Source: Pisolithus tinctorius (taxonomy: Eukaryota; Basidiomycota; Agaricomycetes; Boletales; Pisolithaceae). Taken from it: a stretch of DNA of 64,000 nt. The position numbers were made by a program, and so were the translations under genes. Of this stretch, positions 1 through 11,422 are shown piece by piece. Below the pieces are notes generated by a model. That model was not told where the DNA came from and ran no database searches. It saw only the letters and a list, made by a program, of their open reading frames with translations. The stretch lies in assembly GCA_024663395.1 (NCBI GenBank), contig JANFAH010000005.1, forward strand, positions 2,356,001 to 2,420,000, given 5' to 3'. Each line of letters starts with the position of its first letter. Within the stretch, counting starts at the first letter, position 1.

Positions 1-81
1 CATTCCACGTCACGTGTCAGCTGCGCGCGCGCAGCCCACTGCTCTTGCATGGACCTCTCAGCTGAGCCCGATTCCTAAGCC

Positions 82-1516
82 ATGCATCTTATTGTGTACA
101 ACCAAACCTACGAAAAGCTGTACTTTTACAGTTCAGATGGGGATAACCGTAGGTCCGGGACCTGCCTGCCTGCCTCTTCTTGCAAGGGCGTCACACTTGC
201 CGCGCACCGCCTGCACATATCCCGTGTCTCTGAGCAAGAGAAGACCCCCTCGGAGGTCACAGCGGTAAGGATACCCAGGTCGCTGTGTGCGTGGAAACTT
301 CTTTCTGGATTAGACTCCTCCCCGTGGGTGGCATATTACAGGCGGGTCCGTCGTGAACGGCGACATGGTATCCTCGGCCGTGCTGATTAACATACGCCCG
401 CTAGCCTGGCCGTAAGCGCTGTTACCTAGCTCTGATACCCCGTCGGGACCCATCATGCTTTCTCAAGAGCATTCCGGACACTGTTCCACTATCCTCTTTA
501 ATGCTCCCAGGTAAGTTGACTGACGGCGAGTGGATCAAACTTTCACCTTTCGAGTTTAGGGACTCATGAAACGATGGCTCTCTACGGGTGGCCAATTACG
601 CAGTGTCAATCAACGGCCCTCGACACCCAACTCAACTCTGGAATACGTGTGATTGACATTCGGCTGGCGATCAATGGCGATCAACTTATTTCGTTTCACG
701 GCATCGTTTCCCAACACGCTCCATTTTCGGACATTTTACATCAATTACACGCATTCCTCACTGCTCCATCAACCTGCAGCGAGACTGTTGTTGTTTCCCT
801 CAAGCAAGAAGATGACGACACACGTCGCTTTCCTCACCTCGTACGCGAGGAAATCATGAAATCACCCGGTGGTCTGGACATGTGGTATTTAGAAGATCGT
901 ATACCAAACTTGGGCGAGGTCAGGGGCAAAGCAGTCATGTTTAGTCGCTTCGGAGGTGATGGGTGGAAACACGGTGCGGTTGGAATTCACCCACCCATTT
1001 GGCCCGATAGTGCGCGACTGGGCTTCTCGTGGGATTGCAAGGGCTCCATCGTGAGAACTCAGGATTGGTATGTGATTAAGCGAAAAATTCACTACGGTCT
1101 TTATGGATTCATTACTGAAATTCAGGTACGCGATACCATCATTTTTGTCGATACCTGAGAAAGTGGAGACTTGCACTGAAATCTTGGTTGCGCCAGAAGA
1201 CTTTCCAAGTCCTGTCCTCTCTATTTCTTTTCTTTCGGCATCTTCTTTACCGTTCGCCTTACCACCGTTGATCGCTCTGGGCCTGGGGTGGCCCAACCTA
1301 AAACTGGGTTTCGAAGGGGTGAATTCGCGGGTGGGGAAGTGGTTGCTGGAAAGGCTGACCGGTACTGCTTCCGGGTTGGCACGTAATAGTGACGCACGTC
1401 CGCGGATAAGGGGATGGGCGCTAATGGATTTCTACGACGACCCTGCTGGCGTCGTCCCACTCTTCATCGAATGTAATTTCAGGGGAAGAAAAGTGGGGGA
1501 AGAAGGCTGGATTTGA
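82..1516 (+). CDS. PLC-like phosphodiesterase (PI-PLC X-domain fold)
   Basis: Encodes a phosphatidylinositol-phospholipase-C-like TIM-barrel phosphodiesterase of the fungal type. The clearest exon runs 560-1125, preceded by a 49-nt intron (511-559, gtaagt...tttag). Joining across it gives the X-domain signature PGTHETMALYG, with the catalytic-type His, followed by GIRVIDIRL and the LVREEI and GKAVMFSRFGGDG blocks. A further short intron starts at 1126; acceptors at 1159 (34 nt) or 1168 (43 nt) both keep frame. The last exon carries GVNSRVGKWLLE and LMDFYDDP and stops at 1516. The N-terminus is unresolved: an open frame begins at ATG 82, and the segment upstream of 511 reads FLKSIPDTVPLSSLMLPG, but I could not link the two. 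No signal peptide or membrane segment is evident in the certain part. The second catalytic His was not identified with confidence. Family assignment is solid; substrate is unknown. Confidence 0.8.
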
Positions 1517-2254
1517 AAAGACTCGAGCATGACGTGACTTGGGGGTTTTATGCGGGAGAAGAGTATTGGCCCAAGAAACTGATTTTTCTGTTGATCTTAA
1601 ACGTCACGAGTGATACATACTAAGTCTTCTAAAACCACCCGTTCCAGCTCGCCAGCGAAGTGGGGGATCAGCTCACTGCCTATTGCAACCGAGGAAGTTT
1701 GCCTCTTTCATACAACGAAAGATTCCACACGATCCTGACCTGATCCTGACGTGACATACCGCGCGTGGCCAGCACACGTTTTGTTTCTTTTTGCACTGCG
1801 GTGCGGCTCCCGCCAGGGTCATGACTCGAGGATGAGGCAGCAGGCAGCCATACTCATACAATGTGTGCGGAGTAGAGTGATTCGTTGGGGGAGCGGCAGC
1901 GGCGTTCTCGACGCCGTTGAATTGCCTGGGGTGTACTTAGGGGAGACCGTTTACCACAATCCAGATAACATGTCCTTCGCCCACAACTACTGTAGATTGA
2001 TGCCCCGCGCCTGGAATCTGCTGGTGACTATTTGACTTGCTGTCTCGAATGCGCTGAAATAGGGTCGGCTTACACAATTACAGCAACAGCCTCGTTGGAC
2101 CAACCACCTCTCGCCAAATACCGCTACTAATGGTATCCTGAACGCGGACACGTTTCGTTTACGCTTAAATAGCACTGCAACCCACTCTTTTATGTCTACA
2201 ATTCCTTCCCATTCTTCCCCCGCCCGGTCACAGTACAACTCAGAGCAGTTAGCC
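1517..2254. other. intergenic, no gene seen
   Basis: Spacer between the PLC-like gene and the LOG-family gene. Only short overlapping open frames without family features are present on both strands. Confidence 0.5.
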
Positions 2255-3463
2255 ATGGTGGCACGCTCTCCTTCTCGCGCTGTAGCTGTATACTGTGCTG
2301 CCTCCCTGGGGAAGCAGAAAGCTTTCCAGGCAGCTGCTCTGTGTAAGTCTGCTTGCCGATAGACCACGTCCCCGTGGTCCACCCCGCACTCTTCCAGTCG
2401 TCTTTGTTGCTACTCTTTACTCACATCTTTATTTTTTTTGTCGCGTTATATATTCTTTGTTCTTCTCATCGTACAGCACTTGGATATGCTCTTTCAATCG
2501 AAGATCGTCCTCTCATTTATGGCGGTGGTAACAGCGGTCTTATGGGAGTCGTCTCCGGTGCCGTGTCCAAGTCCGAAGGCAAGGTCACGGGCATTATCCC
2601 ATATGCTATTTTCGCCGCTGGAGGCGAAAAGGACAAGGGAAATGGCCGTGCAACAGCCCACACTGTCTCTGAAGTCTTAGATGATACGCAACGCCAAGAG
2701 GTATGCTTTTGTCGCGTTCTGCAGTCGGTAGTTTACCTGCTGACACGGCCATCATCAGATAGAGACTGTGAGCTCCACCGTGCAATCACTGGTATTTCGG
2801 ACTAAACCCACTTTTCCGATCACCAGATCGTTGTAAACTCCATGCATGAACGCAAAGTTGAAATGGCCAAAAGGGTAGGGGCCTTCGTAGGCCTACCAGG
2901 CGGCTTCGGAACTTTCGAAGAGGTACCGCACTGCGTTCACTTCTAATTAAATCGGCATGCTGACGACATAATTGAAACCACCAGATCCTAGAGGTGATAA
3001 CATGGAACCAACTCAATATCCACAATAAACGTGAGGCTTTCGCCCTAATAGTCCTCGCTCTGACCTCACCGCGTTTCCTTTTCTGGTCGTTTATGAGATA
3101 GCCGTCGTGCTTCTCAACGTCCTTTCATATTACAATCCTCTCCGCGAACTCATCAAGAACGGCATCCAAGAAGGTTTTATAAACCCGCGCAACGAACATC
3201 TCGTTATCTTCGTCGACGGCCCCGCTGATCACAAAGAACACGAAGCCTTTGACTGGGGCAAGGCAGCTTTGGAAGCCATTGACTCCTGGCAATACGACAA
3301 ATCCCAAATACTGCCGTTCCATTGGAACAAGGACGAAGACACCAGCGATTTGACTAACGTTAAGGCGGAAATGAATGGCACGCCCCCTATGCTGCATGCC
3401 CTCAGGGCCACCAACGGGTGGCTTAAGAGGGTCTGGCACGTCCGCGTGCGTTCCCGTGTCTAA
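2255..3463 (+). CDS. LOG-family (lysine decarboxylase-like) nucleoside 5'-monophosphate phosphoribohydrolase
   Basis: Five exons (2255-2342, 2477-2700, 2827-2922, 2985-3030, 3102-3463) with agreeing phases give 271 residues. The start ATG follows a good context (gccATGGTG). Family hallmarks are present: a Rossmann-type N-terminus (VAVYCAAS), GGGNSGLMG near residue 55, and the catalytic signature PGGFGTFEE near residue 128; the arginine and glutamate expected for catalysis lie in these blocks. LOG proteins cleave the ribose-phosphate from cytokinin-type nucleoside monophosphates; in fungi the physiological substrate is often unknown, so cytokinin activation is inferred only. The C-terminal segment ([14 protein letters not shown]) is typical of basidiomycete members. 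The gene converges on the tryptophanyl-tRNA synthetase gene with a spacer of about 335 bp. Nothing suggests damage. Confidence 0.92.
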
Positions 3464-3798
3464 AAAGGGTCTAGACCCATATGTCCCCTTATTTTGCCGC
3501 CATGTAGACCGTGGAGCAAGGACAGACAGAATTTGTATTTATACGTACATCGTCTGCATGCATCACACGCATACACACGCCCCATCGCTCACGTACTAGA
3601 CGTTATTTTCATGCCACTGCGATTGAACTTATGTCTTTATTGTTGTACATTGATAGCTTGTATGCAGTCCAGTCTCACGACTGCTTGCCAAACGTCGGCT
3701 CGATCTTGCGAGTAACGTCCATGAACGCATGCACATCCGCATCGGTTACCCTTGCTTTTCTCTGCACCGCATAGTCTCAGACATGAAGAAAGGTGTAG
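3464..3798. other. convergent intergenic spacer
   Basis: 3'-flank shared by two convergent genes. It contains an ACAC/CACA-rich stretch around 3565-3580 but no coding signal. Confidence 0.5.
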
Positions 3799-5283
3799 CT
3801 ACGACAGACACACCGCTTGGAAATCCTTGACGAAATCTTGCAACACCTGGATGCACCTAGCCTTCAGCTGTCCAGTAAGGAGACGTCCGGTGCGGTAATC
3901 CTGTTTATTGTCGTCAGTTCTGGTAGTGGCTGTGACCAAGCACCACTCCAATAGTCACCTCTCCGATCCTTGCAAGCTCTTCATCGTCGTCCAAGAAGAA
4001 GCTTAGGTATTGGTAAGCAACGTCCACTTCTGTGTCCCCACCATATTTTCTATGCTCCTCTTCTGTCTCCCGGCCTCCAGAGAAACCATGCCTGTTAATT
4101 TTATTCTTGATCTGATTAGGGGTATCATTCATGAAGATACTTGAGGTGGCGTCCGATGCGCTCATCTTTGTCTGCGGCCCTTGTAGCGCGGGGAAAAATC
4201 GAGAATGTATGAGTGCTGGCTTGGGATACTTGAGTTTTACAGCAACGTCACGGGTCAGACGGAAGTATGGGTCTTGGTCTATCGCACAAGGAATAAGACA
4301 GGGAATGTTGGAGGTGTCGCCAAAAATGTTGGGGAATGAGTTGGAAAATGACGGAGCTGCTTGAACGGAACAAAAGTGAATCTTTCCGATGTTGTCCCTG
4401 AGATAAATGTTAATCATGGATGGTTCATCGGAGCAGAACTGCACGTCTACTAACGAGTCATTAAAGCCAAAAGTGGCCTTGGCCTGGTTAAAGGATATCT
4501 GCCGCGATATTTTGACGACGTTGCGGTAGAAGGCGCCGCCGACATAGTCGAAGTCGCTGAATATAAACGTTTTCTTGAGATCAAAACCGACGGCGATAAT
4601 GTCCCTGGCGTTGCTGTACGAGAACTCGCGCGTTTGTTCCGCCTTCAGTTCATGCTTGAAGAGGAACTTCTCATCGTCTGACGGAGGGTTCAATAACGAG
4701 CTACGTGAAGGCTAAGAGCGACAGACGGACCTGTGAGTTGGATGACGAGGGGGACGTTGAGGACATCCTGTAGCCATCTAACGTCGTCTACGATGATGAC
4801 CCACGACGTGCAAGGCAGGGACTTACTTTGTGAAAACGAAAGGAATCATATGCCCGATGTGCATGCTGTCACTGCTCGGTCCTCGCCCGGTGTACAGGAA
4901 GAATGGTTTTCCTTGCTCATATCTATCCAAGATCTTGTCGAACTCTCTGATCGCATGACAGGTATCAATACGCTCGCCTCTATTCATTGCATGATTACAC
5001 AAGAGAACGCTCACCGATGTGAGAAGAACATTCCTCGTCGGAGCAGGGGGTGTGGTTTGTGACCCGTTAGTTTCTCGAACCGAGAGAGAAGCTCTGGGTC
5101 TATACGTCGCGTTCCAAACTGAGCGATCAACTTGTCGTAGTCAATCGCAAGCTGTTTTCCGTCCGACGACACGGATCCCTGGACGTCCCACGGAGTGACG
5201 ACCTGTTCGTGTGCTTGGCCAGCATCTGCGGGTTTGACGACTGAGGGGCTTGCATCGTCAGCTGCGGAGTCGTTCCTGGACAT
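3799..5283 (-). CDS. WRS1: cytoplasmic tryptophanyl-tRNA synthetase
   Basis: Charges tRNA-Trp with tryptophan. Five exons on the minus strand (5283-5015, 4946-4827, 4777-4731, 4677-3959, 3900-3799) join in frame to 418 residues, close to the usual eukaryotic cytosolic length. Class I motifs are clear: [10 protein letters not shown] holds the HIGH-type signature and [12 protein letters not shown] is the KMSKS-type loop in the form usual for eukaryotic TrpRS. The N-terminal part contains [15 protein letters not shown] and the LYTGRGPSS block of the active site. The C-terminal exon reads [16 protein letters not shown] before a TAG stop, matching the family end. The start at 5283 is the first ATG in a 90-codon open first exon. 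No organelle-targeting presequence is apparent, favouring the cytosolic enzyme. It lies head to tail with the TBP gene, 354 bp downstream of it. Confidence 0.96.
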
Positions 5284-5637
5284 TTTCTGAGACGGAGTTA
5301 CAGATAGCTTTGATTAGATGGGAACTGACGGAAAGGCGCTCAACTTGGTGGCGAGTTCGTCTGCAGCGGCCGACATTGTCGATCTCTAGTGTGTACAAGT
5401 AATCGTGCACGGAAGATCTTCTGTGGGCGTCGTTCCTAAAACTATCCGAGTCACATTACGGCCGAGTCAGAAAACACGATCAAAACGTGAAGTGATAGCA
5501 AAAACTGTATTTGCTCCCTGTACTAATAGAACACATGTATCGTAGGTGATTCTACAGCCCGTCTCCTGTATTGAGTGCTATTTATGTGCGGGATATATAA
5601 GCTACTTTATAGTCCATCGGTGTAACACGAACGAGCG
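5284..5637. other. intergenic, upstream of the TrpRS gene
   Basis: Contains the TrpRS promoter region and the TBP 3' flank. A TATA-like run (ggatatataagc, near 5590) is present but reads on the strand and at a distance that do not clearly serve either gene. Confidence 0.4.
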
Positions 5638-6707
5638 TCATGGTTTCCGGAACTCGCATAGCACGGTGTATATCGTATTGAACGCGGTATAGATTTCCTC
5701 TCGAACCTATTCAACGGCAAGCAGGTCAGCGGAGGTTCACGCCTTCCACCAACGCACGCGTCGTGACGATGCACGGGCAAATCAAAAAAAAAAATCTTAC
5801 CTTCGCCCCCGTCAGGACTATCTTGCCGGAGACGAAGATCAAGAGTACGACCTTCGGTTTTAGCATACGATAAATAAGACCAGGGAACAGCTGTCCCGTA
5901 TCAATCAACGCGCTCAACAACTCGGCAAGGCATGCCTTGCTTACCTCAGGCTCATAACTACTGAACTGTCCGTGGCTATACGCGAGACCCTCCAGACGTA
6001 TGGGGAACTTGACATCGCAGCTCCCCACGATGTTCTGGATCTTGAACTCTGCAAATTTTGCGTCGAAGCCAAGCTTCTGCACGATTCGCGCGTATTTGCG
6101 CGACGCAAGCCTCGAATCATCCTCGCTCTTCGCGCCCGTGACGACCATCTTGCCCGACGCGAAAATAAGGGCGGTAGTCTTTGGGTCACGAATGCGCATG
6201 ATTACAGCTGCAAAACGCTAGAACCGTGCAGAAGTGCATTGGCATGCACAAGGGAACGGTAACTCGGGTGATACGAACCTTTGGGTTGTACTCTGCATTC
6301 CTAGCGTGCAATGCGATCGTTTTTAGGTCCAGTTTGCAATCCAGGTTCACCGTCGCGACGATGTTCTGGAGCGTTGGTACGATACCCTCGACGGCAGTGA
6401 TATGCTGCTGCTCGAGGGTCAACGGCGCCGGCGTCGATGGTACAGGAGGCGTAGGTTGTGTCGACGGGCCGGCAACGGTAGCAGTTGTGGTACCGTTGCT
6501 AGTCGTGGTAGTCGCATTTGGCTGAGGCTGAGGTGGTGGGAGAGGGGCTGAGGCTACGACTGGGGCAGGCACCGACACTGGTACGGAAGGCGCGGATCCC
6601 GGTAGTGCCAAGCCATGTGTGGTGGTCTGTGCTTGGGCTTGTTGTGGTTGGTAGGGGACAGCGGGCCTGCCAAAGGTGACTTGACGGGCGGGCAGCGCAA
6701 ACGACAT
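5638..6707 (-). CDS. SPT15: TATA-binding protein (TBP)
   Basis: General transcription factor that nucleates TFIID, TFIIIB and SL1-type complexes at promoters. Four exons (6707-6279, 6217-5945, 5890-5801, 5706-5638) give 286 residues. A Pro/Gln/Thr-rich, poorly conserved N-terminus of about 110 residues precedes the conserved saddle, which starts near [15 protein letters not shown]. Both repeats are recognisable: [17 protein letters not shown] with [12 protein letters not shown], then [18 protein letters not shown] with [16 protein letters not shown] and [10 protein letters not shown]. The protein ends EFRKP. The third intron (5944-5891) is exactly 54 nt with no stop in frame, so a naive translation inserts 18 extra residues between SSYEPE and LFPGLIY; comparison with the invariant TBP core shows it must be removed. 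The gene has its own upstream TATA box. Confidence 0.97.
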
Positions 6708-6790
6708 TTTTCAAAAATAAAATAAAATCAGTGCGTGGGAAAAACACGGCGCGGGAGAAAATTGAGGGAAGGAAACTGGTCGTGGCAGGC

Positions 6791-6800
6791 TTTATATACC
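6791..6800 (-). promoter_or_regulatory. TATA box upstream of the TBP gene
   Basis: Reading on the minus strand the sequence is GGTATATAAAG, a near-perfect TATA box about 85-95 nt upstream of the TBP start codon. This is a good position for a fungal core promoter. It raises the possibility of direct feedback by TBP on its own gene, which is inference. Confidence 0.6.
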
Positions 6801-6809
6801 TTTCGAATT

Positions 6810-7592
6810 CAAACTCCGCCCATGATTACGATCACAAACTCCGCTGCCACAACTCTCTCACCTGCCCCCACCATCAACGTCCATCGCTTGATCCGCCCAT
6901 TCCTCTTCGCATTCCCTCCCTCCCTCCTTCCCTGCGTTCCGTGGTCGGTTGCTGCATGTTCTCAGATGTACCACCACTCGTTTGAGGTGGCCACTTGAAT
7001 TTGCGGCAGGGCATGAAGTGCACTTGTACACATGTGGGCCACAGAATGTTCTAGAACACTGCCAAAAATGTACACTTATTCCCACTTCTAATGCACATCG
7101 ACCATGTTTCTGCCAAATCATGATCTTTTCCGAACAGTTTCCATGATGATGACCAACTGCCGTGTGTTCCAGTCTCAAGCCGCTTGGAGTGGAGATGCAG
7201 CAGGTCGATTGGAGTCCTTCGGTGTTGTGTTGGGTGTCTTGGTCTTACATAAACCCGACTAAACACGTGTATTGTCATTACCTAATATCACTGAGGAAAC
7301 AGGGGACAAAGAGAGCCCCTAAATATTGCTCTGTTCGAGAACACGTTCAATCAATGGGCACCACACTGTACATTACAATGTTCGTCAAAGTCGTCAAGAG
7401 GACTCGTAGTACATACATATACTTACAACGCTCGGAACAAGAAACGAGAACTATACAACCGTACATGAGCGGGGCCATCACGAACAACGGAATATAAAGT
7501 GTGCAGTTCAAGAGCGGGGGAATGAGAAGGTAAAAGTTACGTATAGGCGTGTCATTTCATCTCCGCATTCGTTCAAATCGGTACGAATTCGC
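6810..7592. other. intergenic, no gene seen
   Basis: Between the TBP promoter and the 3' end of the membrane-protein gene. A CT-rich stretch (about 6895-6935) is notable; no protein family was recognised in any frame. Confidence 0.5.
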
Positions 7593-8672
7593 TCATCGAC
7601 CGCCGACTAAGGGCGCACGCTCCTCATCTTCCAAAATAATGCCTCCACGCCTGTACCTGACGGATAGACCGTAGACGCCCTTGATCACACACAACGTGCT
7701 AAGGATTGCAAATGCAAGGGCGCTCCAGTGCACGAAAGGTTCGTGCTGATGGGCAAAGATGGCGTAAAGTGACCACGTAATAGCAATCGAGGCAGGGAGA
7801 TCGCCTTCTACAGTACCGAAGGCATACGCAGCAGCAGTGCCTTCCAGGAAGAAGCTGCGGAGGAACAGCACATTTGGCACAAGGTACAGCCAATAGGAAT
7901 AGGACGACTTACAAGGCAAGGAAGGCGAAGACCTTGGTCCAGACTCCAGCGGGGTGAAGGCGGGCATCAACACCAAACGCTTGGAAAGCGGAGAGGATAA
8001 CAAGCACGGTGGTCCACCCATGGTATAGCGAGAAGGGCAAGTGCACGAAGATCTCATCGCCAGTGGTGCACGGATAGTGGTACTTCTTCACAATGTAATA
8101 GATGTGCTACCGAACCCAGTAACACAGCATCAGACATGTTACCCACACCCGGGTACATTGCAAATGAAAGGGGAATGGAGCCGGTAACTCACCGTAACGC
8201 TACTGCTGACCAACAAGGCGAAGATGAAGGACACGATATAGTGGTGCGTCGCCCAAAGATTGACGTAAACAGCATTGAGGACTCCAAGCAGAGCAAAGCG
8301 CCAGGAAATGCCGTCGATAACGACCCTTTTGCCTTCTTCGGTAAACTGGTAAACTATGGTACCGAGCAACAAAAGGTGAATAAGGGTCCTATAGACGCGT
8401 GTTCAGTGACCAGCGCTGCCGAACACCAAGATCGCAACGAGAGTACGCACCAAATCAAGAATGCCCACGGAGCAGGTGTGACATATGTATCTTTGGATGA
8501 ATAGTAGATGTCGTGAGGAGCGGCGACGGTGTAGATGTTTGAACCCAAGAAGAGGAAATAAACGATGATGTTAATGATCTTGACGACAACCAGCGGTCAG
8601 TGAATAATGAGGTGAGGTGAGCGGTATGAAAAGTACCTTGAGGACGATACCGTCCGACCAACGTCCTGCCAT
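7593..8672 (-). CDS. multipass membrane protein, TspO/MBR-like features
   Basis: Five exons (8672-8637, 8578-8451, 8388-8193, 8106-7913, 7854-7593) join with matching phases to 271 residues. About seven hydrophobic segments are seen: [20 protein letters not shown] with [14 protein letters not shown], the [13 protein letters not shown] region, [22 protein letters not shown], the [10 protein letters not shown] region and [18 protein letters not shown]. The block [10 protein letters not shown] followed by a hydrophobic helix resembles the second-helix motif of tryptophan-rich TspO/MBR proteins and of related uncharacterised fungal membrane proteins, but overall family membership is unproven. The C-terminus is short and charged ([20 protein letters not shown]), probably cytosolic. 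No signal peptide is obvious apart from the first helix. Function unknown. Confidence 0.75.
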
Positions 8673-8817
8673 GTCGGGAGCGATTCGGCAACTGAGAGCG
8701 GATACGACAATTGACAGATGGGGAGTAGAGAGAGGTGTGTGGTAGTTATTGTTTGCGGGGGTACCGGTTTATGTACTGGCATCCCAGGGCGCACACGTGC
8801 AGCAACACGAGGCAACG

Positions 8818-8825
8818 TGACGTCA
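8818..8825. promoter_or_regulatory. CRE/ATF-type palindrome TGACGTCA
   Basis: A perfect TGACGTCA palindrome 146 bp upstream of the membrane-protein start codon, with a CACGTG E-box about 25 bp further away. Both are binding sites of fungal bZIP and bHLH factors respectively; function here is inferred from position only. Confidence 0.45.
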
Positions 8826-8829
8826 CAAC

Positions 8830-10690
8830 CTACATCACTAGTCTGCGCCCCGCACCCCTCCGCGTAGCTACTTAAAGCTCCAAAACTACCTATCCACATC
8901 ACCTTCAGCATCTCACAAAGTACTCTCGCCTTTCAGTAAACCACGATACCCCGCTTGGGGGGAAGGTCACCCCAGGATCGTGGGAGATCCGCCACTGCAC
9001 CGGCCAGTAGTCAAATGATCAAACGGGTACGGTAATTCCCCTGGCCGGACCCGTCACTATGGTAGGCTCGTCTATTTCTGTCGTGACCCCCGGTCCCATG
9101 ACAAGGCACTGGGAAAGCCTGAACAGCCACCGTACCGAGACCCGTTGTTCGTACTGATCAGGGGTTCTGCGGATGTCCATTCATTGAGATCGATATTGAC
9201 GCCCCAATGGAGACCAGCACCCCATTATCTTAACAATAACCGATGAATACGTCTACGGGCAGTTCAAGGGCTATACATCCGAATGCAACAAGGAAAGTTC
9301 ATATGTGCATGGTGCAACTTGTGAGACCGCATTGGTCACAGTGCCCAGAGACAGGTAAGTTCAGAAAAGGACCCCATTGAGCAGTGTACCATACATGGAA
9401 GATCATGGAAAATCAATAACTTGCAAAAACCGTCTCTATGAGTTCATCGCCAACTTTAATATCATCCCGAACAAGTCAATGGTCCACGATCAATGATCGC
9501 GGGTGATCTCTGCGTCATCATTCACCTGAAGGGCAATAGTTGTTTGTGGTTTCGTCCCGTCAGGTAGATAGGGAACGTACCAAGTTGGCTTCCAAGCAAG
9601 GGTCGTAGTTGCATCGTGGATCTGCAAGCACATGCTCAGGGTCGTTCGATATCAGTGTAATCTTTCAGCCGCCCCATATCTAGTAACTCGCATTATCTGT
9701 GACTGCAGGTGAAAAGAAAATTATCTCGTTCCGCACGTAGAACCACAGGATCTGAAGGTTAGAAACAGCACATCATCTTACGGGAAACATGGAGGTAACT
9801 CATGTTCCTTGCGTGCACAGGCAGTACTGCCCAAGCACCCTAGGATTAGAAAGTCAGCGACTTATTGTTCGTAATCCACCAACACCCAACGCCCGGTGCT
9901 AAGCTCTCCATATAAGAGGACCAGATTGCCGCACTTGATTGTTACACCATAAAGGGAAGATCAGCTATTCAGCATATCCAGCGGTACCTAGTTACTTATC
10001 TGGGTTCAGGTAAGCCAGCATTGTGCTTATACCAGTAGTGTTATCAATATACCTGTTTGCCTGGCGAGGGAAGGGTTCCCCCTCTATATCACCTTTGAGT
10101 AACCCCACCTGATGCCTTCTACCTCGAGCACTTCCTTACTACCTGCAGTAGACCGTCCAGTGTTTGGCAAGTCTTTGATATCCTCGAAAATAATCATGAA
10201 ATAACTGTGAAGGCAAACATCACCTGAAGGTTCCGGTTTTCAGCTGATCGGGCCGATAACCAAGTTGATCGTGATAATAGACCACTGGGCTTTCGCTCTG
10301 TCTTCGCTGGGCTCAAAAACACCCAGACGACAAATTCCTCCGCGATTCGATTAGGCGGACGCAACGGAAGCTTTTTGAGAGCCACCTTTGGCGTACGTGG
10401 TGTCTGCTAGGGTGCAGCAGGAAGGGTCGCAGGTTACCAATTTGTCAGATGCGGTCACTGTAGTTGGTTGCTGACTTGCTGTGGAATGATAAGTAGACAT
10501 ACGGTCTCCGAGCGTGGATCCTGAGATGTTTCAGAGGTCAACAGGCTTGTTTTGCGTGGACTCGCTGAGTGAATTAAGCTGATGCATGCGAAGAGAGAGC
10601 CCTGGAATCTTTGCGGTCAAGCTGCAAGATTTAAGATCCTCACTGTTAGTATGAGAGCGACTAGACTAGTTTTCTCATAGAACTCGTTGA
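8830..10690. other. gene-free spacer before the zinc-finger array
   Basis: About 1.9 kb without a supportable gene. Stops are dense in all frames and nothing resembles the zinc-finger exons. It may contain further eroded repeat material. Confidence 0.4.
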
Positions 10691-10950
10691 AGAGGCTAAT
10701 CCCCCGAAGCTTGGTGTGTGAATATTTTTATTTTTCATAATTGTATATCTTGCTGTATATGTACATACTTTGTCGGTATCAGCCACTCAAGAGACTCATC
10801 AGCAGACGGACTGGTATATCTATAACACAAGCGGACAGCGACAACGAAGAAAACAAACACAGACAAGTAGCAAACATAACGTAGACAAGTTGCAAACATA
10901 GCACGAGGCATAGATCGAAAGCAAGACATTGAGACCTTTCTCGACCGCGC

Positions 10951-11422
10951 CTAGCGGCCAGCACTTCTGCCGTGCCCCAAGTGAACCTCCCTAATGTGGC
11001 GAACAGCGTTGTTTCTCTTAACTTGCTCGCCGCACCAAGGGCAGGTGATGGGGGCAGACCGATTCAAATCCCGAATGCCATGCAAGCGAAAATGATCTGG
11101 GGCGCTGCCGCAATTGACAAGCACGTTACACCTCATGCCGCTCGAGTTTCGGCAACCACAAGGAACGGAAGGGCATTCCTCGTACCGGCTCGAGTGCGTG
11201 CGCTGTCAATAGTGAGTAACGGTTAATCGAGGGGAATCAGATCGCAGGCTAACAATTTGATTGGCATTGGCTTGCGAGTAGGTAGTACCCACAGCGCCGC
11301 GCAGGGCGTAGTTAAGTCTGGACTGTGGTTAAGCAAGGGGAAGTGGTACGAATAGGGATAACGTACGGGTTAATGGGGCCATCGTAATGTTCCGGGGTAC
11401 CGTTCCCGTTAGATGTTGCCAT
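10951..11422 (-). CDS. small three-exon C2H2 zinc-finger protein, subfamily I member A
   Basis: Reconstructed on the minus strand from exons 11422-11367, 11317-11293 (25-nt micro-exon) and 11202-10951; introns are 49 and 90 nt with donors gtacgt and gtgggt and acceptors ccag and gacag. The product is 110 residues. Exon 1 encodes EHYDGPINP, the micro-exon NYALRGA, and the last exon a Cys/His-rich domain. This has a first half with spaced Cys residues and SAPDHF, then a classical finger C-x2-C-x11-H-x4-H (CPWC...RHIREVH), ending GHGRSAGR. Nucleic-acid or protein binding is implied by the finger only; I do not recognise a named family. Exon phases (2 then 0) are identical in B, C, F and H, which is the main support that the gene is real. 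Expression and function are unknown. Confidence 0.7.

Noticed and set aside
5726..6199. A 157-residue TBP frame with an inserted segment [18 protein letters not shown]
   Set aside because: The insertion has gt...ag ends, is 54 nt, and interrupts an otherwise invariant TBP sequence; it is an intron.
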